DNA of 64,000 nucleotides from Oxalobacteraceae bacterium (GCA_013284265.1 JABTBR010000028.1:1-64000); one strand, 5' to 3'; shown: positions 25,058-34,000, counted from the first letter of the stretch. Program-made: numbers and translations. The notes: generated by a model not told the origin, from the letters alone.

Positions 25058-25837
25058 TCAGTAGTTCCCCAGCGCGCCGCAGACATTGAGCGCCTGCGCC
25101 GTCACGCCGGCCGCCAAAGGCGACGCGAGGTAGGACACCATCGCGGCCACTTCCTCCGGCTCGATGTAGCGGCCCAGCGGCACGCGCTCTTCCACGCGGC
25201 GCTTGGCTTCCCCGGTATCGACGCCCCAGATCCTGGCGTAGTGCTCGCGCACCCGTTCGGCCATCTCGGTCTCGACGAAGCCGGGGCAGACCGCGTTGAC
25301 GGTGATGCCGGAACGGTTCTTGGCCAGCTCCAGCCCCAGCGACTTGCTCAGGCCGACCATGCCGTGCTTGGAGGCGCTGTACGGCGCGCCGTGGATCACG
25401 CCCTGCTTGCCGCCAGTGGAAGCGATGTTGATGATGCGGCCGCCCGAGGGCATCATGTCCAGGCGCAGCAGTTCCCGGGTCATGAAGAAGGTGCCATTCA
25501 GATTGGTGTTGATGACGTTCATCCACAGTTCGTCCGTCACCTGCGCCGTGACGCCGCCGCCGGAAATGCCGGCGCCGTTGAGCAGGACGTTGATACCGAT
25601 ATTGCGCTCCTTCAGGCGGAGGTACAGGGCCGCCACGTCGGCCGGATCGGCCACGTCGCAGCGTTCCACCGCCACTTCGGCGCGTGGAAATTGCGCCGTC
25701 AGTTCGGCCGCGAAGGCCGCCAGTTTGTCGCTGTTGCGGGCCACCAGGATCGGCGAAAAGCCGTCGCGGCACAGTTGCAGTGCGATCGCCTTGCCGATGC
25801 CGCCGGTGGCGCCAGTGATGAGTGCTGTTTTGGTCAT
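25058..25837 (-). CDS. SDR ketoreductase of the polyketide cluster (AntA-like)
   Basis: The 259-residue NADPH-dependent reductase has TGATGGIG near residue 8, LNGAGISGGG in place of NNAG, the catalytic NIASTGGKQG and YSASKHG. It ends NVCGALGNY. In type II systems such a reductase reduces a specific carbonyl of the nascent chain before aromatisation. MTKTALITG at 25837 is preceded by GAAAAGAC; the longer frame upstream is not conserved. It is the first gene of the biosynthetic transcript, following the LuxR-type regulator gene. Confidence 0.87.
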   Translation of the reverse strand: MTKTALITGATGGIGKAIALQLCRDGFSPILVARNSDKLAAFAAELTAQFPRAEVAVERCDVADPADVAALYLRLKERNIGINVLLNGAGISGGGVTAQVTDELWMNVINTNLNGTFFMTRELLRLDMMPSGGRIINIASTGGKQGVIHGAPYSASKHGMVGLSKSLGLELAKNRSGITVNAVCPGFVETEMAERVREHYARIWGVDTGEAKRRVEERVPLGRYIEPEEVAAMVSYLASPLAAGVTAQALNVCGALGNY

Positions 25838-25935
25838 GATTGTCTTTTCGTAATTTCTATTTATTAAGTTTGGCAAATAAAACATCTTGCGAAAATGTGT
25901 ACTTCCTCATGGTTTGGCTTGCATACAACAAGTAC

Positions 25936-26595
25936 TCACACGGTGGCGGCGGCGGGCACGGGCAGATCGCGGAAGTGCAGATAGCCCAGCTCCATCGCCC
26001 GCGCCACCGCATGGGTGCGGCTGGAGGCGTTGAGGGCACGCATCAGGCCGGTCACATGGTTGTCCACCGTGCCGGCGTTGAGCTTGAGCTGGGTGGCGAT
26101 TTTCTTGGAGGTGTAGCCGCGGTGCAGCAGGCCGATGATGTCGAGCTGGCGTCGCGTCAGGTGGGTGGCGCTCGCCTCGGTGGCGCTGGCCGGGCCGCCG
26201 AGGAAGCAGTCGTGGCCGCGCATGACGCTGGCGATCCCCTGCTGGAACTCGGCCAGCGGCGTGGTCTTGGGGATGTAGCCCAGCAGGCCCATGGCGCGCG
26301 CCTCGGCGCACCACTGGCTGTTGTGCAGGGCCGACATGGCGATGCAGCGGCGCGCATAGCCGGCCCGGGCAAAATGGCGCACCAGCGACAGGCCATAGGT
26401 GCCGGCCAGGTCGAGGTCGACAAAGATCAGGTCGAAGTCGGCGCAGTTGGCGACCGCCGTCATGGCGTGCTGGGCATTGCTGTCTATCGTCACCTCGGTG
26501 TGCGTAATCCCGTTCAGCAGTGTTTCGATAGCGCTTGCTACCACTGGAAGGCTTTCGATGATGAGTACTTTACGGGTGCTGATGGCGTTAATCAT
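25936..26595 (-). CDS. LuxR-family response regulator
   Basis: A 219-residue regulator with an N-terminal receiver-like domain (VLIIESLPVVASAIETLL; phosphorylatable aspartate in LIFVDLDLAGTYGL) and a C-terminal LuxR HTH (LTRRQLDIIGLLHRGYTSKK then IATQLKLNAGTVDNHV). The start is set at MINAIS (26595). No histidine kinase is adjacent. It is transcribed in the same direction as the polyketide genes, ending about 100 bases before the ketoreductase start, so it is the natural candidate pathway regulator. Confidence 0.87.
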   Translation of the reverse strand: MINAISTRKVLIIESLPVVASAIETLLNGITHTEVTIDSNAQHAMTAVANCADFDLIFVDLDLAGTYGLSLVRHFARAGYARRCIAMSALHNSQWCAEARAMGLLGYIPKTTPLAEFQQGIASVMRGHDCFLGGPASATEASATHLTRRQLDIIGLLHRGYTSKKIATQLKLNAGTVDNHVTGLMRALNASSRTHAVARAMELGYLHFRDLPVPAAATV

Positions 26596-26765
26596 GATAT
26601 GAATATTTCCATTAGGGCAAAGTAAAACGAGGACCAGGGAGGAGCGCTGGCGCTCCCCGTCGAAAGGCACGGGAAAATGTGCGGCTTTTATAAAAGCTGA
26701 CGAAATGTTAATAAGTGGTCTTGCCAATTTCTGTCAGTAGTCGCGCGTTCCGGCGAAATAGGCCT

Positions 26766-26885
26766 TCAGGCGCAACAGCGCAGCAGGCCCGCCAGCAGCG
26801 GCAGAATCAGGGGGAGCGACAAATAAAGTGTGCTCGGCCACAGGTCGATGCGGTGGCTGGCGATGGCAGTAGTGGTACGGGACAT
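26766..26885 (-). CDS. Possible 39-residue membrane peptide
   Basis: The frame reads MSRTTTAIASHRIDLW followed by a hydrophobic helix rich in leucine (LYLSLPLILPLLAGLL) and ends RCCA. AGAAGAG lies six bases before the ATG. The amphipathic start plus single membrane helix looks like a genuine small membrane protein, but there is no family support and chance is possible. Confidence 0.4.
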   Translation of the reverse strand: MSRTTTAIASHRIDLWPSTLYLSLPLILPLLAGLLRCCA

Positions 26886-27055
26886 GGCGTGCTCTTCTTG
26901 TAGTGTGAAAGACGGTTGCATCGTGGAGCTGCGGCGCCGCCGCTATTTGAGTTGTTGTAGCGGCGCCGAACCCACGAGACGAAGATTACGCACGGCCTAC
27001 CCACAAATGGCTTGCAAATAGTCGATTCGACAACAGTAGAGGCTGGACAAAGAGG

Positions 27056-27087
27056 ACGAAAAAACACATGGCCGCGAGCGCGGCCAT
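27056..27087 (-). terminator. Intrinsic terminator of the WYL regulator
   Basis: ATGGCCGCG-ag-CGCGGCCAT forms a 9-base stem at 27068-27087. On the minus strand it is followed by GTGTTTTTTCG, a T run, 48 bases after the WYL gene stop. Confidence 0.75.
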
Positions 27088-27134
27088 GGAGGGAATGGAG
27101 GGGGATGGCGGGGCGCCGCCCGCGGCGCGCGCGG

Positions 27135-27824
27135 CTACTGGGCGGGAATGCCTTCCTGGGCGCGCCATTCGCGCAGGATGGTCTGGCGTCCGCGCGGGTA
27201 GCGCTCATCGGAGACGCTCAGGCTGCTGATGCGGTCGGCGCGGAAGTTGCGGAAGGTCTGGCGCAGCTCGCACCAGGCCACCAGCACGCGCACCTCGTCG
27301 AAGAAGCTGAGCGCGATCGGCCACACGGTGCGGGTCGATTCCGCCCCCTTCAGGTCGAGATAGGTGATGGCGATCTTGCGCTCGGTGCGGATGGCGCTGC
27401 GCAGGATAGGCAGTTGGCCGCCCTCCTCCTCGCCGGGCGCGTTGGGACCGACCAGCAGGGTGGAACAATCGAGGGAGTGGCGCAGTTCCACCGGCAGCAC
27501 GGCCGAGATCTTGGCCAGCGCATCGCGCGCGGCGCTGCCCAGGCGCGAGTCGGCGCGCGATGCGACCCAGCGCGAACCAAGCACCAGGGCTTCCAGTTCT
27601 TCCTCGGAAAACATCAATGGCGGCAGCATGAAGCCGGGGCGCAGCACATAACCCAGGCCGGGTTCGCCTTCGATACGGGCGCCCTGCTCCTGCAGGGTGC
27701 CGATATCGCGGTACAGCGTGCGCACGCTGATGCCCAGCTCAAGCGCTAGCGCCTGGCCGGTGAGGGGAAATCGGTGACGGCGCAGGATCTGGATCAGATC
27801 GAGCAAACGCTGGGCGCGGGACAT
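27135..27824 (-). CDS. YafY-type WYL-domain transcriptional regulator
   Basis: The 229-residue protein has an N-terminal DeoR-like helix-turn-helix (RLLDLIQILRRHRFPLTG then LALELGISVRTLYRDI) and a C-terminal WYL domain (AITYLDLKGAESTRTVWPIA). WYL regulators sense small ligands or nucleic acids and commonly repress neighbouring genes. The start at 27824 (MSRAQRLLDL) is preferred; the frame extends 11 codons upstream. It lies downstream of the catalase-like gene on the same strand. Confidence 0.9.
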   Translation of the reverse strand: MSRAQRLLDLIQILRRHRFPLTGQALALELGISVRTLYRDIGTLQEQGARIEGEPGLGYVLRPGFMLPPLMFSEEELEALVLGSRWVASRADSRLGSAARDALAKISAVLPVELRHSLDCSTLLVGPNAPGEEEGGQLPILRSAIRTERKIAITYLDLKGAESTRTVWPIALSFFDEVRVLVAWCELRQTFRNFRADRISSLSVSDERYPRGRQTILREWRAQEGIPAQ

Positions 27825-27903
27825 AGGGCTGATCCTTGTGCATGCAAAGCAGGACATTTTGCCTACATTGTGATTTTAACAGCAGCCCATCCCGCCAGCA
27901 AAT

Positions 27904-29037
27904 TCAATCCGGCCAGGCGGACAAATCCTGTGGCTCAATCAGCACGCGCCCATTATGCTCGGCGCGAAAGCGCGCCGACATCGCATACGCCGCCTGGCGC
28001 ACGCGCATGATAGCGCCCAGCGGCCGGTGCGCCGCCAGGCCATGCCAGGGATTGAACTGCATGCCGTCGTCGACCAGCGCCGCCAGCGCCGCGCTCCAGG
28101 CCGTCTGCGGCGGCGCCGTGATGCGCGCCACCGCGATATAGGGGCTGCGCTGCTGCGGCCACTCGACCGACGCATCCTCGAGCGGCATCGTGCCCAGATC
28201 GGTGCACAGTTGGACGCGCAGCTCCCATTCGGCCGCATGGCTGGCGAAGTAGGCGACCACGGCCTCGCGCAGGCCGTTCGGCTTGCCGTCCAGCTCGACC
28301 TGCAGGTTTGTCAGCGCGCACAGCGCCGGAGCCACCGGCGCCAGCGCCAGCTTGGCCATATACGGGCCGTACAGGACGGGTGCCTGGCTGAAGTAAGTCT
28401 CGCCCAGCACATGGGTTTCCGGATGGCCGCCCAGCGACCGCAGCGTGGCGCTGCCGCCGCCCACCGCCTCCAGCAATTTCTCGGTGCCCTGGAGCGCGGC
28501 CGACAGCGCCTTCTTCAGGCCGGGCGCCTTGTCGGTGGTCGGCGCCAGCAGCTTGAGCGTGCGCAGGAAGGCATGCGCGCTGGCGCTAATAAAAGCCGGG
28601 CCATTGATCAGCACAAAGTCTTGCGTGCTGTCGTGTTCGCTGCCCGGCAGACGCTCGCCGGGCACGCCGATCACCTTCAGCGCCAGCCCGCGCGGGGTCG
28701 ATACGGCGTCGTCCAGCAGGTCGCCCGGCGTCGATGACAGGCGCAGCACCACCGGCCAGTCGCCCAGCGGCGCCGGCTCGGCGAACATGCCCTGGGCATA
28801 GGCCGGCGGCAAGCCAGCGAGCACCTGCAGGCGGCCGTGCAGCAGACCGTGGCTCTTGGCGTGGACGCTGCGGGTGGCGTGGCGGTTGTCGCGCAGCGTG
28901 GTGGCCGAGATGCTGTGCAGCGCATTCAGCATTTCGGCCTGGGTGATGGCCTCGTGTTCTTCCTCGACCTCGTAGGCCGGATCGTAGCGCAGGGGCTGAT
29001 CGATATGCAGGGTGGGAGGGGGCGTGGGATGGTTCAT
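27904..29037 (-). CDS. Catalase family protein
   Basis: This 377-residue protein resembles the short heme catalase-related family. The distal histidine region reads SVHAKSHGLLHG, followed by TPRGLALKVIGV and DFVLINGPAFI. The heme-proximal end reads FNPWHGLAAHRPLGAIMRVR, with a later tyrosine. It lacks the length of typical 480-residue monofunctional catalases and has no signal peptide, so peroxidase or fatty-acid hydroperoxide chemistry is possible. The ATG at 29037 begins MNHPTPPPTLH. It stands alone upstream of a WYL regulator. Confidence 0.8.
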   Translation of the reverse strand: MNHPTPPPTLHIDQPLRYDPAYEVEEEHEAITQAEMLNALHSISATTLRDNRHATRSVHAKSHGLLHGRLQVLAGLPPAYAQGMFAEPAPLGDWPVVLRLSSTPGDLLDDAVSTPRGLALKVIGVPGERLPGSEHDSTQDFVLINGPAFISASAHAFLRTLKLLAPTTDKAPGLKKALSAALQGTEKLLEAVGGGSATLRSLGGHPETHVLGETYFSQAPVLYGPYMAKLALAPVAPALCALTNLQVELDGKPNGLREAVVAYFASHAAEWELRVQLCTDLGTMPLEDASVEWPQQRSPYIAVARITAPPQTAWSAALAALVDDGMQFNPWHGLAAHRPLGAIMRVRQAAYAMSARFRAEHNGRVLIEPQDLSAWPD

Positions 29038-29205
29038 GGCGGCTCGCGGACGGTTGATCGGCACTGCGAGCTTGGCGCAGCAGCGCGGCGCTGTCTGTGG
29101 GTTGACGCACCGATGGCGAGGCGCATGATGAATGGATATTTTCGCCCCTCCGCAGAATGAGCGTAGCGGCATTTGACCGAAATTGTGAATAGATACTTTG
29201 GACTG

Positions 29206-29988
29206 TTATTTGTTGTCGAGGAAGCGGGCAAGCTCGGGCGTGATTTCAATCTTGTACTGATCCAGCAGGCGCCGGTAGGCACCGCTGGCGATGTAGGCGC
29301 GCAGCGCGGTATCGAACTGGTCGCGCAGCGCCGTCAGCTGGCGCGCCTTGGCGAAGGCGATATGGCTGGCGACGTTGTCGAGCGCCTGCGGCAGTTTGAT
29401 GATCGTCACCGGCAGATCGGTGCTGCTCATCCGGCCCAGGGTATAACTGGCCGTGTACAGATTGCTGGGCGTGAAATCAATCCGGCCCAACGCCAGCTTG
29501 CGCAGGTTTTGCTCCAGACTGGACACTTCCTTGACGTCCAGCGAGGCACGTACAGCTTCGAACTTCGGCCCGTAATTGATGCCCAGCACGGTACCGACAG
29601 GACGGCCGGCCAGCGCCTGCACATTGCCGTCAAAGCTGGCCGAGCCGTCATTGCGGGCATAGAAATAAATCACCTGGGGGATGATCGATTCCTTGCTAAA
29701 GTCCAGCGTGCGGGCACGTTCAGCGGTGTGGAAGATCGTGAAAACGCAATCGCGCTGACCTAACTGAACCAGGGCCATGGCACGCGACCAGGGGAACACT
29801 TCCACCGTCACCGTATGGCCGATGCTGGCAAAGACCGCCTCCACAATATCGACGGCCAGGCCGCGCGCGTGGCCACTGGCATCGAGCGAGATCAGCGGTG
29901 GATAGTCCAGCGACACGCAGCGCAAGTTCGCCGCACAGGTAGAGCCGGCCAAGAGTGATAACGCGATGGAGCATGCCAGACGAATCAC
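29206..29988 (-). CDS. Periplasmic solute-binding protein, family 3
   Basis: A 260-residue exported protein with signal peptide ending STCAA, then SLDYPPLISLDASG and GLAVDIVEAVFASIGHTV, the N-lobe of a family-3 solute-binding protein. RDCVFTIFHTAERARTLDFS is the ligand-binding segment. No ABC permease accompanies it. It is the second of three orphan binding proteins in this window. Confidence 0.83.
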   Translation of the reverse strand: MIRLACSIALSLLAGSTCAANLRCVSLDYPPLISLDASGHARGLAVDIVEAVFASIGHTVTVEVFPWSRAMALVQLGQRDCVFTIFHTAERARTLDFSKESIIPQVIYFYARNDGSASFDGNVQALAGRPVGTVLGINYGPKFEAVRASLDVKEVSSLEQNLRKLALGRIDFTPSNLYTASYTLGRMSSTDLPVTIIKLPQALDNVASHIAFAKARQLTALRDQFDTALRAYIASGAYRRLLDQYKIEITPELARFLDNK

Positions 29989-30147
29989 CGATCCCTCCTC
30001 AGTGCATGGACGTGCTTCAGACTACTCCAGTCGGTTCATTCTTTCAATGCGAACAGTGGTGTGTTGCAGGGTCAACACTTGCCTGCCTGCTGTACGCCGC
30101 AGACTTGACGCCAAAACCACCGCGCCCACGTTGATGCTCCTGCATGA

Positions 30148-31503
30148 TTAGCGGAAGCTCAACGGTTCTGCGCCGCCATCGATTTCCGCATCGTCACCGT
30201 CCGGTTTCTGCTGGGCGCCGGCCAGCCGATTGTGCATCCTGGTCGAGATCGAGGTAATTCTGTGCACCAGGCGCTCAGCCATGACACGCTCGCCCGCAGC
30301 CAGCCCTGGCAGCACGTCCGCTGCGGCCGCAGGTATGGCAGCAGCAACAAGACGCGCGACCTCGCCGGCCAGTTTTTGCAGATAACGCGGTGCCACGCCC
30401 AACGTTCCAGCGAGTTCGCGTATGTGGTCCTGGGTGAGCTTGCCAGGTTCGGACTCGCCCGCGATCGTGAACGCAAAATGCGCGCCAAGGCCGGGATAGA
30501 CGCGCGTACACATCAGGTCGTAGAACGGAGCCAGACGCAGTCCCGCCGGGGTCGCGATCATCGACAGGTTCTTGGCGTGCGAATCGTTGTTGCCCGCGCA
30601 CAGATTGAAGAACAACCAGCGTAGCAAGCGCAGTTGATCGACCGCTGGTTGCGCCGATGTCTTCATTAAATCGTAGCAGTCCTTGAACGTCGGGCCACCG
30701 TCATGCTCGTACTTCACGCCAGACTGCTTGCCGAGCAACTGGCAAAAGTCGGCTTGCCACATGCGCCGCAGCGCGCCATCCGGCTGGCGCACGCGGTCAT
30801 AGCGTTCGACCAGACAGGACTTCGTGACCGGCTGGTAGCACACATGTGCGGTAGGCAGGCCACATTTCGCGGCCGCGAGCATCACGATCGTCTCGTTGAC
30901 GGCCGAGGCGAAGACGCTGATATCGTTACGCAGAATGTCCGGTTTGAGGATGTGCGTCGCCGGCGCATTGCCCATGGGACGCGCCGGATTTCCCTGCTCA
31001 TCAAGGTATAGCAGGATTTTGTATTGCGCGCCCGAGATCGACATGCGTGGCGTGGGCATGCCCTGTGCGGCCCGCTCGATCGCATCGCGTTCGTCCGCCT
31101 GCGCAGCGCTGGCGTGCAGCAGGACATTGACTTGCTCCCAATTCAAGGCTTGATAGGTCGATGCCTGCGGCTGCTCGCCCTCCGGCACGAGGACATATTC
31201 GCCGGCGCTCTCGCCGCCAACTCGCGACAGCAGACCGAACACCGATGAGACCTGCTCGCGCACACTGATCAATCTGCGCTGCTCCCCCTCCGGTAGCAGA
31301 TTCTCGAAAAACGCCGCGACATACGGAGTAACGATCTGGCCGGCCGCCAGCGGCAATGCGGGATGAATGGGCGTTGCATCGGGTTTGGCCAACCATGCAT
31401 CGCTGTAGCTGAAGGATAGCGGATCGGTATGATGGAGCGTTCCAACCAGCTCATCCGGGCCGTAAACCCAGAGCGCGTCTGGAAGCCTGTCGGATGTGGC
31501 CAT
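30148..31503 (-). CDS. hipA: HipA-type serine/threonine kinase toxin
   Basis: HipA-family kinases phosphorylate translation factors such as glutamyl-tRNA synthetase and cause growth arrest. The 451-residue sequence has an N-subdomain (ALWVYGPDELVGTL), GAQYKILLYLDEQG, THILKPD, the catalytic CAGNNDSHAKNLSM and the metal-binding PFYDLMC. The start codon shares one base with the hipB stop (TAATG at 31501-31505), so translation is coupled. The C-terminal ~50 residues after MAERLVHRI are variable. Confidence 0.93.
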   Translation of the reverse strand: MATSDRLPDALWVYGPDELVGTLHHTDPLSFSYSDAWLAKPDATPIHPALPLAAGQIVTPYVAAFFENLLPEGEQRRLISVREQVSSVFGLLSRVGGESAGEYVLVPEGEQPQASTYQALNWEQVNVLLHASAAQADERDAIERAAQGMPTPRMSISGAQYKILLYLDEQGNPARPMGNAPATHILKPDILRNDISVFASAVNETIVMLAAAKCGLPTAHVCYQPVTKSCLVERYDRVRQPDGALRRMWQADFCQLLGKQSGVKYEHDGGPTFKDCYDLMKTSAQPAVDQLRLLRWLFFNLCAGNNDSHAKNLSMIATPAGLRLAPFYDLMCTRVYPGLGAHFAFTIAGESEPGKLTQDHIRELAGTLGVAPRYLQKLAGEVARLVAAAIPAAAADVLPGLAAGERVMAERLVHRITSISTRMHNRLAGAQQKPDGDDAEIDGGAEPLSFR

Positions 31504-31739
31504 TACGATTTCTTCCGGACCGACACTTCCAGGCCGAGAAGGCTCAGCACATCGAGCACCTTCTGCATTTGCAGCGTTTCCTTGCCACGTTCGAGGTCGA
31601 TCACAAAGCGGTTGCTCAGGCCTGCCAGGCCGGCCACATCGAGTTGGGTCAAGCCCTGCTCCTTGCGTACCGTGCGCACCAGCTGACCCAGGCGCGTCGT
31701 CGTGCTCAATGTCTCGGCCGAGTATGTTGATGCGCCCAT
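31503..31739 (-). CDS. hipB: HipB-type Xre antitoxin and repressor
   Basis: This 78-residue HTH protein (LGQLVRTVRKEQGLTQLDVA then GLAGLSNRFVIDLERGKETL) is the antitoxin and autorepressor paired with HipA. The ATG at 31739 (MGASTYSAE) is chosen because GAGG lies five bases before it; an in-frame ATG at 31766 would place the start inside the operator. It ends VSVRKKS. Confidence 0.92.
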   Translation of the reverse strand: MGASTYSAETLSTTTRLGQLVRTVRKEQGLTQLDVAGLAGLSNRFVIDLERGKETLQMQKVLDVLSLLGLEVSVRKKS

Positions 31740-31759
31740 GGTTGCCTCGCGTGATTGAT

Positions 31760-31807
31760 CGATCATATATTAGCACCGCTTGGCAAGCTCACATCAAAAT
31801 ATGATCG
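31760..31807 (-). promoter_or_regulatory. hipBA promoter with flanking operator half-sites
   Basis: CGATCATAT (31760-31768) and ATATGATCG (31799-31807) are a perfect 9-base inverted repeat 30 bases apart. On the minus strand, TTGATG (31792-31797) and an extended -10 TGcTAATAT (TAATAT at 31767-31772) lie between or overlap the half-sites. HipB dimers bound at both sites would cover the promoter. Confidence 0.65.
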
Positions 31808-31920
31808 CTCCCACACTTCCAATTATGGCAATAGTCGGGTGAATATGCTCAGGCCACGCAATGCAAGCGGGAAGGAGGCGCCAAGGCTTTCTTGGCTGAC
31901 TGTGGCGGTGCCACCATACG

Positions 31921-31945
31921 AGGGCCGCGCGGGGAGCGCGGCCCT
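31921..31945. terminator. Strong hairpin after the enoyl-CoA hydratase gene
   Basis: AGGGCCGCGC-gggga-GCGCGGCCCT is a perfect 10-base stem located six bases beyond the stop codon (minus strand). It has no good T run, so termination may be Rho-assisted. Confidence 0.55.
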
Positions 31946-31950
31946 TTACA

Positions 31951-32730
31951 TCAAGCGAACTTGCTGAAATCCGGCTTGCGCTTCTCGAAGAAGGCCGTGA
32001 ACGCTTCCTTCGCTTCCGGCGCGGCCAGCATGGCGCCGAAGAATTTGTTTTCGTCGCTCATGGTCTGGCTGATGGCGGCCTTGCGGCTGGCCTTCATCAA
32101 CTGCTTGGTGGCGCGCACCGAGCTGGCTGGCAGGGCCACCAGCTTGGCGGCCTGGCCGCGCGCAAACGCGTGCAGCTCGGCGACCGGCAGTACCTTCGAT
32201 ACCAGGCCCATGTCCAGCGCTTCCTGTGCCAGGAAGGCTTCGCCCAGCATCAGCTTTTCGGCGGCGCGCGGGTAGCCGGCGATCTGGGTCAGCAGCAGGC
32301 TGGACGCGAACTCGGGGCACAGGCCCAGCTGAGCAAACGGCATGGAGAATTTGGCATTGTCGGCCGCATAGACCAGGTCGCAATGCATCAGCAGCGTGGT
32401 GCCGATACCCACCGCCGCGCCTGCAACAGCGGCCACCACGGGCTTGCTCGCGCCGCTCAGCGCCAGCATGAAGCGGAACACCGGGCGCTCTTCCAGCGGC
32501 ACGCCGTCGGTCGGACGCGAGCTTTTCATGAAGTCTTCCAGATCGTTGCCGGCGGTGAAGATCTCGGGCTTGCCGACGATCAGGATGGCGCGCACGGACG
32601 CGTCCTGCTCGCCGTCGTTGATGGCGTCGGCCATGCTCTGGTACATCGCCGAAGTGATCGCGTTCTTGCGTTCCGGGCGGTTGAATTCGATCGTCAGAAT
32701 GCCGTCGGCCTTGCTGCTCAAAATATCCAT
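31951..32730 (-). CDS. Enoyl-CoA hydratase/isomerase
   Basis: This 259-residue crotonase-fold protein shows FNRPERKNAIT, the oxyanion-hole segment EIFTAGNDLEDF and VAAVAGAAVGIGTTLLMHC, and PFAQLGLCPE where the catalytic glutamate/aspartate sits. It hydrates or isomerises enoyl-CoAs in beta-oxidation. It is the last gene of the beta-oxidation group; a hairpin with a T run lies between it and the thiolase, so part of its expression may be reduced or separate. Confidence 0.9.
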   Translation of the reverse strand: MDILSSKADGILTIEFNRPERKNAITSAMYQSMADAINDGEQDASVRAILIVGKPEIFTAGNDLEDFMKSSRPTDGVPLEERPVFRFMLALSGASKPVVAAVAGAAVGIGTTLLMHCDLVYAADNAKFSMPFAQLGLCPEFASSLLLTQIAGYPRAAEKLMLGEAFLAQEALDMGLVSKVLPVAELHAFARGQAAKLVALPASSVRATKQLMKASRKAAISQTMSDENKFFGAMLAAPEAKEAFTAFFEKRKPDFSKFA

Positions 32731-32748
32731 GTCTTCTCCACAATGAGG

Positions 32749-32780
32749 AAAAGGCGCAGGAGAAATCCCCTGCGCCCTTT
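32749..32780 (-). terminator. Terminator/attenuator between thiolase and hydratase
   Basis: GGCGCAGG (32753-32760) pairs with CCTGCGCC (32769-32776) around an 8-base loop. On the minus strand the hairpin is followed by TTTTCC. It is 28 bases past the thiolase stop and 19 bases before the hydratase start. Confidence 0.6.
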
Positions 32781-32803
32781 ATTAGTTTTCTATCTTGTAC
32801 GGC

Positions 32804-34000
32804 TTATACGCGTTCGAAGATCCCGGCAGCGCCCATACCCGCGCCTACGCACATGGTGACCATGCCGTATTTCAGGTTGTTGCGGCGCAGTGCGTGCACC
32901 ACGGTCGCGGCGCGGATCGCGCCGGTCGCGCCCAGCGGGTGACCCAGAGCGATCGCGCCGCCCATCGGGTTGACCTTGGATGGGTCCAGGCCCAGATCGC
33001 CGATCACGGCCAGCGCCTGCGCGGCGAAGGCTTCGTTCAGCTCGATCCAGTCCAGTTGATCCTGGGTGATGCCGGCCTGTTTGCAAGCTTCCGGGATGGC
33101 GAACTTGGGACCGATACCCATGATTTCCGGTGGTACGCCCTTGACGGCGAACGAGGAGAACTTGGCCAGCGGGGTCAGGTTGTGTTCGCGCAGGAATTTC
33201 TCCGACACGATCAGCAGCGCGCCTGCGCCATCGGACATCTGCGAGCTGTTGGCCGCGGTGACCGAACCCTTGGCGGCGAACACTGGCTTCAGCTTGCCCA
33301 GCGATTCCACGGTCGAATCGCCACGTGCGCCTTCGTCGGTGTCGACGGTGCGGGTCTTGATGTCGATCTGGCCGGTGGCCAGGTTAGGCGTGCGGGTGAT
33401 GATCTCGACCGGGGTGGTCTCGTCCTTGAAGAAACCGGCCTGCTGCGCGGCGATGGCGCGGCGGTGCGATTCGACGGCGAAGGCGTCCTGCGCTTCGCGC
33501 GAGACTTTCCATTGCTGGGCGACCTTCTCGGCGGTCAGGCCCATGCCGTAGGCCATGCCCACGTTTTCGTCGGTGAACATGTTCAGGTTCATCGATGGGT
33601 GGTGACCCATCATCGGCACCATCGACATCGATTCCACGCCGCCGGCGATCATCGCATCGCATTCGCCGACGCGGATGCGGTCAGCGGCCATGGCGATGGC
33701 GGTGATGCCCGATGCGCAGTAGCGGTTGACGGTCACGCCGCCGATGGTTTTCGGCAGGCCGGCCAGCAGCACGGCCTGGCGGGCGATGTTGAAGCCCTGT
33801 TCCGCTTCCGGGAAGGAGCAGCCGATGATGGCGTCGGTGATCAGCGCCGGGTCCAGGCCAGGCGCCTGGGCCATGGCGCTTTGCAGAACGCGCACCAACA
33901 GGTCGTCCGGACGGGTGGTTTTGAACATGCCGCGCGGCGCCTTGCCGATCGGGGTGCGGGTGGCGGAGACGATGTATGCGTCTTGAAGTTGTTTGCTCAT
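32804..34000 (-). CDS. Acetyl-CoA C-acyltransferase (thiolase)
   Basis: The 398-residue enzyme has the thiolase nucleophile in NRYCASGITAIAMAA (Cys95), the later GHPLGATGAIR histidine segment and CVGAGMGAAGIFE with the second cysteine. It cleaves 3-ketoacyl-CoA with CoA in the last step of beta-oxidation. It sits in an operon with the acyl-CoA dehydrogenase and the bifunctional hydratase/dehydrogenase and is FadA/FadI-like, but I do not assign a symbol. Confidence 0.95.
   Translation of the reverse strand: MSKQLQDAYIVSATRTPIGKAPRGMFKTTRPDDLLVRVLQSAMAQAPGLDPALITDAIIGCSFPEAEQGFNIARQAVLLAGLPKTIGGVTVNRYCASGITAIAMAADRIRVGECDAMIAGGVESMSMVPMMGHHPSMNLNMFTDENVGMAYGMGLTAEKVAQQWKVSREAQDAFAVESHRRAIAAQQAGFFKDETTPVEIITRTPNLATGQIDIKTRTVDTDEGARGDSTVESLGKLKPVFAAKGSVTAANSSQMSDGAGALLIVSEKFLREHNLTPLAKFSSFAVKGVPPEIMGIGPKFAIPEACKQAGITQDQLDWIELNEAFAAQALAVIGDLGLDPSKVNPMGGAIALGHPLGATGAIRAATVVHALRRNNLKYGMVTMCVGAGMGAAGIFERV

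Larger units (their letters stand above)
26596..27134. other. Long intergenic region upstream of the LuxR gene
   Basis: This ~540-base stretch contains the promoter region of the regulator, one possible 39-codon membrane-peptide gene at 26766-26885, and a terminator for the WYL regulator at 27056-27087. The part around 26890-27050 holds no recognisable gene or RNA. Confidence 0.5.
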
